A stretch of DNA of 5,120 nt from Phenylobacterium sp. (GTDB taxonomy: Bacteria; Pseudomonadota; Alphaproteobacteria; Caulobacterales; Caulobacteraceae), in the NCBI GenBank assembly GCA_028291285.1, contig JAQGIJ010000299.1, positions 1-5,120 of the forward strand, read 5' to 3'. The first letter of the stretch is position 1; the number at the start of each line of letters is the position of its first letter. Positions 1 to 5,120 of this stretch are shown here, one piece after another. Below the pieces are notes generated by a model, which did not search any database, was not told the DNA's origin, and saw only the letters and a list, made by a program, of their open reading frames with translations. Both the position numbers and the translations under genes were made by a program.

Positions 1-40
1 CGTCGACGCCATCAAGGCCGCCGCGAAGGCCACGGCATGA
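1..40 (+). CDS. C-terminal end of upstream gene, probably the 2Fe-2S subunit of the aldehyde oxidoreductase
   Basis: The frame starting at base 2 reads [12 protein letters not shown] and stops at TGA 38-40. Only twelve codons are visible, so the product cannot be identified from its own sequence. The call rests on context: in the paoABC/yagTSR arrangement the small subunit with two 2Fe-2S clusters precedes the FAD subunit, and such proteins often end in an alanine-rich helix after the last cluster cysteines. The stop codon overlaps the next start as ATGA, which points to translational coupling in one operon. In E. coli PaoA this subunit carries a Tat export signal; whether that holds here lies outside the window. 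Confidence 0.6.
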   Translation, partial: VDAIKAAAKATA

Positions 41-981
41 GGCCCTTCACCTACGAGCGCGCCACCGACCCGCTGGCGGCCGTGCAGGCGGCGGCCCAGA
101 CGCCGCGGTCGAAGTTCATCGCCGGCGGCACCAACCTGCTCGACCTGATGAAGCTGGACATCGAGCAGCCGCAGCACCTGATCGACGTGGGCCGCCTGCC
201 GCTCGGCCAGATCGAGGACAGCGCCGACGGGTCCCTGCGCATCGGCGCCATGACCACCAACAGCCAGGTGGCGGCGGACAGGCGGGTGCGCGGCGGCTAC
301 CGCGTGCTCGCCGAAGCCATCGTCGCCGGCGGCTCGCCGCAGCTGCGCAACAAGGCCACCACCGGCGGCAACCTGCTGCAGCGGACGCGCTGCGCCTATT
401 TCTACGACACCACCAAGCCCTGCAATAAGCGCGAGCCCGGCGCCGGCTGCGGCGCGCTGGAGGGGCTGAACCGCAACGCCGCCATCCTCGGCGCGAGCCA
501 CGCCTGCATCGCCACCCATCCCTCGGACATGGCGGTCGCGCTGGTGGCGCTGGACGCGGAGGTGGAGACGCTGACGCCCTCGGGCCAGAGCCGGCGGTTC
601 CCGCTGATGGAGCTGCACCGCCTGCCGGGCGAGACGCCGGACATCGAGACCCACCTGACGCCCGGCGAGCTGATCACCGCGGTGGTGCTGCCGCCGCCGG
701 CGGCGGGCGGGCAGGTCTACCGCAAGGTCCGCGACCGGGCCTCCTATGCGGCCGGCCTGGCGAGCGTGGCGGTTGCCGGCGGCCGCATCGCCTTCGGCGC
801 GGTGGCGCACAAGCCCTGGCGCGCAGCCGAGGCGGAAGGCGCGCTGGCCTCTGGCGCTTCGCCCGCCGAGGCGCTGGCGGAGGAGCTGAAGGCGGCCACC
901 GACGCCGGCCGCAACGGCTTCAAGATCAACCTGGTCGCGCGCCTGGGCGCGGCGGCCATCGACGAGGCGAGGGGCCGATGA
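37..981 (+). CDS. paoB: FAD-binding subunit of xanthine oxidase family aldehyde oxidoreductase (PaoB/YagS-like)
   Basis: This is the medium subunit of a molybdenum hydroxylase; it takes electrons from the 2Fe-2S subunit onto FAD for transfer to an external acceptor. The 314 residues are close to the roughly 318 of E. coli PaoB. The N-terminal FAD-binding part has [13 protein letters not shown] (27-39) and TTGGNLLQ (108-115), and the CO-dehydrogenase flavoprotein C-terminal domain starts near 213. Between residues 119 and 157 there is a segment with four cysteines (C119, C129, C138, C157). This corresponds to the insertion that binds a [4Fe-4S] cluster in PaoB and is absent from ordinary xanthine dehydrogenase FAD domains. 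The ATG at 37 is supported by a GAAGG ribosome binding site at 25-29 (7-base spacing) and by the ATGA overlap with the gene before. The 3' end overlaps the large-subunit start in the same way. The physiological substrate is unknown; PaoABC oxidises aromatic aldehydes. Confidence 0.93.
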   Translation: MRPFTYERATDPLAAVQAAAQTPRSKFIAGGTNLLDLMKLDIEQPQHLIDVGRLPLGQIEDSADGSLRIGAMTTNSQVAADRRVRGGYRVLAEAIVAGGSPQLRNKATTGGNLLQRTRCAYFYDTTKPCNKREPGAGCGALEGLNRNAAILGASHACIATHPSDMAVALVALDAEVETLTPSGQSRRFPLMELHRLPGETPDIETHLTPGELITAVVLPPPAAGGQVYRKVRDRASYAAGLASVAVAGGRIAFGAVAHKPWRAAEAEGALASGASPAEALAEELKAATDAGRNGFKINLVARLGAAAIDEARGR

Positions 982-3245
982 ACGCTCTGGAATGGGCCAA
1001 GCCGAACCCCGTCAGCGAGAACCGCTCGGGGATCATCGGCAAGGGCGTCGACCGCTACGAGGGGCCGCTGAAGGTCACCGGGACCGCACCCTACGCCTAT
1101 GAGGTGGCGACGCCCGCGCCGCCGGCCTATGGCGTCATGGTCCTCTCGACCATCGCCCGCGGCCGCATCGTCGGCGTCGACGCCGCCGAGGCCCTGGGCG
1201 CGCCCGGCGTGCTGCTGGTCTGGAGCCACCTGAACGCGCCCGAGCAGGCCGAGCGGCCGGAGAAGACCGACTTCTTCACCCCCTCGGCGAGCCCGGCCCT
1301 GGACAGCGACCGCGTGCGCCACTTCGGCCAGCCGGTGGCCCTGGTGGTGGCCGACACCTACGAGAACGCGTCGGCGGCCGCGGCGCTGCTGAAGCTCAGC
1401 TACGAGGCCGAGCCCGCCGCGGTGCAGTTCCACGACCACCTGGCGCAGGCCATCGACCCGCCCGGCGAGAAGGACACCCGCGTCGGCGACTTCGAGGCGG
1501 GGTTCGCGGCGGCGCCGGTCAAGCTCGACGGGACCTGGGCGACGCCGATCCAGAACCACTGCCAGATGGAGCCCTGCGCCACCACCGCCTGGTGGGAGGG
1601 CGAGGACTGCGTCGTCCACACCTCGGTGCAGATGGTGCGCCGCACGCAGCAGTGCCTGGCGATGACGCTGCAGATGCCGCGCGACAAGGTGAAGCTGCGC
1701 ACCCGCTACATCGGCGGCGGCTTCGGCGGGAAGGGCTCGTCCTACGAGGACCTGACCCTGGCGGCGCTCGCCGCGCGCGAACTGGGCCGGCCGGTGAAGA
1801 TCGGCTTCACCCGCCAGCAGATGTTCCACGGCACCGTCCACCGTCCGGCGACCGTCATGCGGGTGCAGCTGGGCGCCGAGCCCGACGGGCGGCTGACGGC
1901 GATGTCGCTGATCACCACCACCCACTGCCACAGCACCGGCTCGCCCTTCACCGAGCACGCCTCGAATTTCGCCCGCAGCCTCTATGCGGCGCCGAACCGG
2001 CTGACCGGCCACCGGCTGGTGCGGCTCGACCTGCCGCAGGCCGGCGCCATGCGCGCGCCGGGCGAGGCGCCGGGCATGCTGTCGCTGGAATGCGCCATGG
2101 ACGAGCTCGCCGAGCGGCTCGGGCTCGATCCGCTGGAGCTGCGCCTGCGGAACGAGCCGGAGGTCGATCCGGAGACCGGCAAGCCCTTCTCCATCCGCCA
2201 GCTGGCGCGGTGCCTCAAGGAGGGCGCCCAGATGTTCGGCTGGGACCGGCGCAACTCGCGTCCTGGCCAGGTTCGCGACGGCCGCTGGCTGGTCGGCTAC
2301 GGCATGGCGGCGGCGATCCGCGGCAACTTCCTGCTGCCGGCCAAGTGCAGCTTCAGCGTCGACGCCGACGGCGTGATCATCGTCCGCCAGGGGATGACCG
2401 ACATCGGCACCGGCACCTACACCGTGCTGGCGCAGATCGCCGCCGAGACCCTGGCGGTGCCGCTGAGCGCCGTGCGCGTGGAGATCGGCGATTCCGAGTT
2501 CCCGCCGGCGCCCGGCTCCGGCGGCCAGTTCGGCGCGGCCAGCGCCGGCTCCGCGGCGCTCGCGGCCGGGATGAACCTGAGGAAGGCGATCGCCGAGCTG
2601 GCGGCGTCGGACCCGGCCTCGCCGCTGCATGGCGGGCCGGCCGAGGCCGTCAGCTTCCAGGACGGCGTGATCGCCATCGGCAACCGCTCGGAGACGCTGG
2701 CGTCGCTGATCCGTCGCGCGGCGCCCGACGGGCTGACCGTCGAGGGCGAGATCAGGCCGGATCCCGCCGCCCACGCCTGGAGCCAGCACACCTACGGCGC
2801 CCATTTCGTCGAGGTGGCGGTCGATCCGGTGACGGGCGAGGTGCGCACCCGGCGCATGCTGGGGGTCTTCGCGGCCGGCCGGATCATCAACCGCAAGACC
2901 GCGCGCAGCCAGCTGACCGGCGGGATGATCTGGGGCGTGGCCTCGGCGCTGCACGAGGGCAACGCCGTCGACCCGCGCTACGGATCGCTGATCAACCAGG
3001 ACCTCGCGGGGTACCTGGTGCCGGTGCAGGCCGACATCGGCGAGGTGGAGGCGATCATGCTCGACGAGGTCGACGACAAGGCCAATCCGCTTGGCATCAA
3101 GGGCGTGGGCGAGCTCGGCATCGCCGGCGCCGGCGCGGCGGTCGCCAACGCCGTCTACAACGCCTGCGGCGTGCGCGTGCGGGACTATCCCATCACGCCG
3201 GACAAGCTGCTGGCCGGACTGATGGCGAAGGAGGCGGCGGTCTGA
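978..3245 (+). CDS. paoC: Molybdopterin-binding catalytic subunit of aldehyde oxidoreductase (PaoC/YagR-like)
   Basis: This is the large subunit of a xanthine oxidase family enzyme, which hydroxylates an aldehyde or related carbon with water at a molybdenum centre. Its 755 residues are slightly more than the roughly 732 of E. coli PaoC. The N-terminal aldehyde oxidase a/b hammerhead domain covers about residues 23-145 ([15 protein letters not shown] at 27-41). The Mo-cofactor part follows: GGGFGGK at 246-252, [10 protein letters not shown] at 357-366, [10 protein letters not shown] at 473-482 and [12 protein letters not shown] at 513-524. KGVGELG at 709-715 places the conserved catalytic glutamate at E712. 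PaoC uses the cytosine dinucleotide form of the cofactor, and the same is likely here. The ATG at 978 follows GAGGGG (969-974) and overlaps the stop of the FAD subunit gene by four bases, so expression is probably coupled. The segment that in many relatives reads NPMEPHA is HCQMEPCAT here (194-202), a local deviation near the cofactor site. No signal peptide is seen, as expected for a subunit exported as part of a folded complex. Confidence 0.94.
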   Translation: MNALEWAKPNPVSENRSGIIGKGVDRYEGPLKVTGTAPYAYEVATPAPPAYGVMVLSTIARGRIVGVDAAEALGAPGVLLVWSHLNAPEQAERPEKTDFFTPSASPALDSDRVRHFGQPVALVVADTYENASAAAALLKLSYEAEPAAVQFHDHLAQAIDPPGEKDTRVGDFEAGFAAAPVKLDGTWATPIQNHCQMEPCATTAWWEGEDCVVHTSVQMVRRTQQCLAMTLQMPRDKVKLRTRYIGGGFGGKGSSYEDLTLAALAARELGRPVKIGFTRQQMFHGTVHRPATVMRVQLGAEPDGRLTAMSLITTTHCHSTGSPFTEHASNFARSLYAAPNRLTGHRLVRLDLPQAGAMRAPGEAPGMLSLECAMDELAERLGLDPLELRLRNEPEVDPETGKPFSIRQLARCLKEGAQMFGWDRRNSRPGQVRDGRWLVGYGMAAAIRGNFLLPAKCSFSVDADGVIIVRQGMTDIGTGTYTVLAQIAAETLAVPLSAVRVEIGDSEFPPAPGSGGQFGAASAGSAALAAGMNLRKAIAELAASDPASPLHGGPAEAVSFQDGVIAIGNRSETLASLIRRAAPDGLTVEGEIRPDPAAHAWSQHTYGAHFVEVAVDPVTGEVRTRRMLGVFAAGRIINRKTARSQLTGGMIWGVASALHEGNAVDPRYGSLINQDLAGYLVPVQADIGEVEAIMLDEVDDKANPLGIKGVGELGIAGAGAAVANAVYNACGVRVRDYPITPDKLLAGLMAKEAAV

Positions 3246-3268
3246 TCCCGGACTCTTGGGGGCGTCAG
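3242..3268. terminator. Weak imperfect hairpin between convergent genes
   Basis: CTGA at 3242-3245 can pair with TCAG at 3265-3268, and CCC at 3247-3249 with the G run at 3258-3262, leaving a small bulge. The element covers both convergent stop codons (TGA 3243-3245 on + and TGA read from TCA 3265-3267 on -). The stem is short and no T tract follows on either strand, so it is not a standard intrinsic terminator. It is listed only because the two genes are 19 bases apart and some transcription end is expected here. Confidence 0.2.
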
Positions 3269-3636
3269 CTCACCCTGGCCAGGAGCTCTCCGAGGACGCG
3301 GGCGAGGTCGCCTTCGCGGAAGGGCTTCTGCAGGACCGGGGAGCCCTTGTCGATCTCGCGCAGGCCGGCGTCGCCGTAGCCGGTGGCGAAGGCGAAGGGC
3401 GCGCCCTTCTCCCGCAGCAGGTCGGCGAGCGGAAAGATCGGCTGGCCGCCGAGGTTGACGTCGAGGACCGCGCAGTCGAGGTCGGCTTCGCGCGCCAGCT
3501 TGAGGGCTTCGTCGAGGCGCGAGGCCGGCCCCACCACCGTGCAGCCCAGGTCCCCCAGCATGTCCTCGATCAGCATCGAGACCATCATCTCGTCCTCGAC
3601 GACGAGCACCCTCAGGCCTTCCAGCTTGTTGGTCAT
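3265..3636 (-). CDS. Single-domain response regulator, FAT GUY type
   Basis: The product is a stand-alone receiver domain of 123 residues with no output domain, so it probably acts by phosphotransfer or protein contact in the cytoplasm. The receiver fold is complete: VLVVEDE (10-16) with acidic pair E14/D15, phosphoacceptor D59 in AVLDVNL, T85 in the switch position and K104 in LQKPF. PFAFATGYG (80-88) matches the PFxFATGY motif of the alphaproteobacterial 'FAT GUY' receivers. In that family some members, such as SdrG, work with HWE/HisKA2 kinases in the general stress response. The start at 3636 was chosen because GGAG (3644-3647) lies 7 bases upstream and the receiver fold begins at once. 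An in-frame ATG at 3735 would add 33 low-complexity residues and is less likely. An EcfG-type promoter lies about 190 bases upstream on the same strand. The kinase partner is not in the window. Confidence 0.93.
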   Translation of the reverse strand: MTNKLEGLRVLVVEDEMMVSMLIEDMLGDLGCTVVGPASRLDEALKLAREADLDCAVLDVNLGGQPIFPLADLLREKGAPFAFATGYGDAGLREIDKGSPVLQKPFREGDLARVLGELLARVS

Positions 3637-3791
3637 TCTCGGGCTCCAAGGCAGGCTTGAGGGCGACGAGCGGGTTGGGGAATTGGCCTCGCCGGCAGCG
3701 CGGCGGCCATTCCGGCGGCGTGGTCGCGGGGCCATGTCTGATCACTGGCGGCCGTCCCGTCAGACCGGGTGACGACGCTGAACATTGGCAT
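3633..3791 (-). CDS. Possible small reading frame upstream of and overlapping the response regulator
   Basis: On the - strand a frame opens at ATG 3791-3789, encodes 52 residues starting MPMFSVVTRSDGTAASDQ, and ends at TGA 3635-3633. That stop overlaps the regulator start at 3636 as ATGA. A G run (3809-3804) lies 12 bases before the ATG, a rather long spacing; a second ATG at 3785 would also be possible. The predicted peptide is rich in Ala, Pro and Arg, has no recognised domain, signal peptide or membrane segment, and does not look like NepR. It begins roughly 30 bases after the start expected from the EcfG-like promoter, so it would be the first frame on that mRNA. In GC-rich DNA frames of this length arise by chance, so it could equally be untranslated leader or a coupling leader peptide. 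Confidence 0.3.
   Translation of the reverse strand: MPMFSVVTRSDGTAASDQTWPRDHAAGMAAALPARPIPQPARRPQACLGARE
3644..3647 (-). promoter_or_regulatory. Ribosome binding site of the response regulator
   Basis: On the - strand GGAG lies 7 bases before the ATG at 3636. It is the main reason for preferring this start over the in-frame ATG at 3735. If the small upstream reading frame (3791-3633) is translated, this site lies inside its last codons, as is usual for coupled pairs. Confidence 0.6.
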
Positions 3792-3813
3792 TAGACGGAA
3801 GATCCCCCCAATG
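3783..3813 (-). repeat. Inverted repeat in the predicted leader of the response regulator mRNA
   Basis: CATTGG (3783-3788) and CCAATG (3808-3813) are perfect 6-base inverted arms separated by 19 bases. In the - strand transcript the loop would contain both the G-rich possible ribosome binding site and the ATG at 3791 of the small upstream frame. It could be a small RNA hairpin or a protein site. With 6-base arms and a long loop, chance is a real alternative. Confidence 0.3.
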
Positions 3814-3828
3814 GATCAAGCTTGACTA

Positions 3829-3854
3829 AACGGCGCCGTCCCGCCGTCGGTTCC
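3829..3854 (-). promoter_or_regulatory. EcfG (SigT)-type general stress promoter
   Basis: On the - strand GGAAC (3854-3850) is followed after exactly 17 bases by CGTT (3832-3829). This fits the established consensus of the alphaproteobacterial general stress sigma factor EcfG, GGAAC-N16/17-CGTT, with no mismatch. It is intergenic, about 90 bases past the stop of the CorC-like gene, and points at the response regulator. Transcription should start near 3821, giving a leader of about 185 bases before the regulator ATG. A perfect 10-base palindrome (ACGGCGCCGT, 3830-3839) overlaps the -10 box. The product type downstream, a FAT GUY receiver, fits EcfG control well. Confidence 0.75.
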
Positions 3855-3944
3855 AAGGAATTCGGACTTTTGCAGGCCGACGTCAAGCGGCGCGCGGCGG
3901 TTTTGCTCGCGGCGGCGCAAGTGTGATCGCCTGGAGACGCGCGC

Positions 3945-5120
3945 CTAGTCCTCGTGCGGCGTCGGCGGCCAGAGCTGCAGAACCGTGATCTGGTTTCCCT
4001 TGCGCTCGGCGACACGGAATCGCTGGCGGTGGAAGGTGAAGACCTGACCCACCTCGGGAATGCGCTGCGCCTCGGCGATCAGGAGGCCGGCGACCGTCAC
4101 CGCCTCGTCGTCGGGCAGGTCCCAGTTGATGGCGCGGTTGAGCTCGCGGATGGTGACCGAGCCGTCGACCATGACCGAGCCGTCCGGCCCCGGTCGGACG
4201 CCGGCCACGGCCACGTCATGCTCGTCCTCGATCTCGCCGACGATCTCCTCGAGGATGTCCTCCAGCGTGATCAGGCCCTGCAGGGCGCCGTATTCGTCGA
4301 CCACGAGCGCGAAATGGCTCTGGCGCTTGAGGAAGGCGGCCAGCTGGTCCTTCAGCGTGGTGGTCTCGGGAATGAACCACGGCTCGCGCAGGATGGCGGC
4401 GATGTCGAGGTCGTCGATCCGGCCGTCGTTGGCCGCCAGCGCCGGCAGCAGGTCCTTGGCGTGCAGCACGCCGACGATGTTCTCCGGCTCGCCGCGGTAG
4501 ATCGGCAGCCGCGTGTGGCCGGCCTCCATGACCGCGTTGAGGATCTGGCGGGGCGGAAGGTCGCCATCGACCATGATGATCCCGCGCCGGTGGACCATCA
4601 CCTCGCTGACGTCCAGCTCGGCCAGGTCGAGCACGCCGCCGAGCATCCAGCGGTCCTGGGTCTCCACCAGGCCTTCGGAGTGGTGGTACTCGACCGCCCC
4701 GCGGATCTCCTCGTGCGCCGCCAGCACGTCCATCTCCATGCCGAGCCGGATGCCGAACAGGCCCAGCGTTTTGCGGATCACCCACTGGATGGCGTTGATG
4801 ATCGGCCCGGCCAGCCGCACGACCACGAGCGTCGGCGACGATAGGAAGCGGGCCACGTCGTCCGAGCGCAGGATCGCCAGGGTCTTCGGCAGCACCTCGG
4901 CGAAGACCAGCACCAGGACCGTCATGATCGCGGTGGCCGCCGCGACGCCCCAGCCGCCGGGAATGGCGCGGGTGATCACCGTGGTGGCCAGCGCCGAGGC
5001 CAGGATGTTGATCAGGTTGTTGCCCAGCAGCACCGAGCCGATCATCGTCTCCTGGTCGGAGATCAGCCGGTTGACGCGCGCGGCGGCGCGGTCGCCGTCC
5101 CGTTCCAGCTGGTGCATGCG
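3945..5120 (-). CDS. CNNM/CorC-type membrane protein with CBS pair, N-terminus beyond window
   Basis: This is an inner-membrane protein of the HlyC/CorC (CorB, YfjD, CNNM) family, linked to Mg2+/Co2+ or Na+ movement across the membrane. The visible part has 390 residues from the ATG at 5117, but that methionine is internal: family members carry a further membrane helix before a motif like RMHQLE, and the codon at 5120-5118 (Arg) continues the frame. Numbered from that Met, the DUF21 part shows hydrophobic segments at about 26-50, 56-80 and 94-120, with FAEVLPKTLA (72-81) carrying the conserved E and PK. CBS domains lie at about 170-230 and 240-297, ending in the family signature around LVVDEYGALQGLITLEDIL (271-289). 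A CorC_HlyC domain follows at about 303-383. The stop is TAG at 3947-3945. Family members of 420-440 residues are usual, so some 40-50 residues are missing. The transported ion cannot be told from sequence; older 'hemolysin' names for this family are misleading. Confidence 0.93.
   Translation of the reverse strand, partial: RMHQLERDGDRAAARVNRLISDQETMIGSVLLGNNLINILASALATTVITRAIPGGWGVAAATAIMTVLVLVFAEVLPKTLAILRSDDVARFLSSPTLVVVRLAGPIINAIQWVIRKTLGLFGIRLGMEMDVLAAHEEIRGAVEYHHSEGLVETQDRWMLGGVLDLAELDVSEVMVHRRGIIMVDGDLPPRQILNAVMEAGHTRLPIYRGEPENIVGVLHAKDLLPALAANDGRIDDLDIAAILREPWFIPETTTLKDQLAAFLKRQSHFALVVDEYGALQGLITLEDILEEIVGEIEDEHDVAVAGVRPGPDGSVMVDGSVTIRELNRAINWDLPDDEAVTVAGLLIAEAQRIPEVGQVFTFHRQRFRVAERKGNQITVLQLWPPTPHED

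Larger units (their letters stand above)
3637..3944. other. Intergenic region between the CorC-like gene and the response regulator
   Basis: These 308 bases have no recognised protein family on either strand. They are less uniformly GC-rich than the flanking genes, with AT-richer patches around 3781-3830 and 3850-3875, as expected for a regulatory region. They hold an EcfG-like promoter on the - strand (3829-3854), an inverted repeat (3783-3813) and a possible small reading frame (3791-3633). No intrinsic terminator with a T tract is visible after the CorC-like gene stop at 3945. A TTGACG sequence on the - strand (3886-3881) resembles a housekeeping -35 box but has no convincing -10 partner. 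Confidence 0.8.

Noticed and set aside
2149..2174. GGAAC inside the large subunit gene as a second EcfG promoter
   Set aside because: No CGTT follows at 16 or 17 bases, and the site is within coding sequence.
744..2954. Long open frame of 736 codons on the - strand opposite the large subunit
   Set aside because: It is rich in Arg, Gly, Ala and His without domain motifs, and arises from the GC-biased third positions of the real gene on the + strand.
1592..3379. Open frame of 595 codons on the + strand overlapping the large subunit
   Set aside because: It is a frame-shifted copy of the real gene with Arg/Ala-rich low-complexity translation and no ribosome binding site or family signature.
3637..3735. 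N-terminal extension of the response regulator to an ATG at 3735
   Set aside because: The 33 added residues are Arg/Pro/Ser-rich and unlike a receiver, and a well-spaced GGAG precedes the ATG at 3636.
3185..3745. Open frame of 186 codons on the - strand overlapping the response regulator
   Set aside because: It covers the regulator gene in another frame and translates as a Pro/Arg-rich string; the receiver motifs are all in the neighbouring frame.
3858..3886. Housekeeping-type promoter TTGACG on the - strand with GAATTC as -10
   Set aside because: The -35 box is good but the -10 matches neither TATAAT nor the Caulobacter-type GCTANA well, so it is only mentioned in the intergenic entry.
3901..3944. 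Intrinsic terminator after the CorC-like gene
   Set aside because: Only a 4-base GGCG/CGCC stem with a long loop is found, and no T tract follows on the - strand.
3954..4844. Open frame of 296 codons on the + strand opposite the CorC-like gene
   Set aside because: It is antisense to a clear family member with full CBS and CorC_HlyC motifs, and its own translation has no recognisable domain.

Overview
The window is GC-rich with dense coding and strongly G/C-biased third codon positions. Its gene content suggests an alphaproteobacterium, possibly of the Caulobacter/Phenylobacterium type. The strongest clue is a single-domain response regulator of the 'FAT GUY' type, preceded by a sequence matching the promoter consensus of the alphaproteobacterial general stress sigma factor EcfG (SigT in Caulobacter). 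The genus is inference.

Left part (1-3245, + strand): an operon for a molybdenum-containing aldehyde oxidoreductase of the xanthine oxidase family, laid out like E. coli paoABC (yagTSR). Only the last codons of the first gene are present, probably the 2Fe-2S subunit. It overlaps by 4 bases (ATGA) the FAD subunit gene, which carries a four-cysteine insertion for an extra Fe-S cluster. That gene in turn overlaps by 4 bases the large molybdopterin subunit gene. The three products should form one enzyme that passes electrons from the molybdenum site through Fe-S clusters to FAD. No dedicated maturation factor (paoD/xdhC type) follows within the window.

Middle part (3246-3944): a 19-bp convergent junction, then on the - strand a 123-residue stand-alone receiver domain. 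It has all phosphorylation-site residues and the PFxFATGY motif. Upstream of it lies about 300 bp without a recognised gene. This stretch holds a GGAAC-N17-CGTT element pointing at the regulator gene. It also holds a possible 52-codon reading frame that overlaps the regulator start by ATGA, and an inverted repeat around the start of that small frame. Together these suggest a stress-induced leader-plus-regulator transcript, the most interesting part of the window.

Right part (3945-5120, - strand): a CNNM/CorC-type membrane protein (DUF21 membrane domain, paired CBS domains, CorC_HlyC domain), cut off at its N-terminus by the window edge. It lies upstream of the regulator on the same strand, but the EcfG-like promoter lies between the two genes, so they are probably transcribed separately at least under stress. 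No tRNA, rRNA, CRISPR array, insertion sequence or other mobile element is visible.
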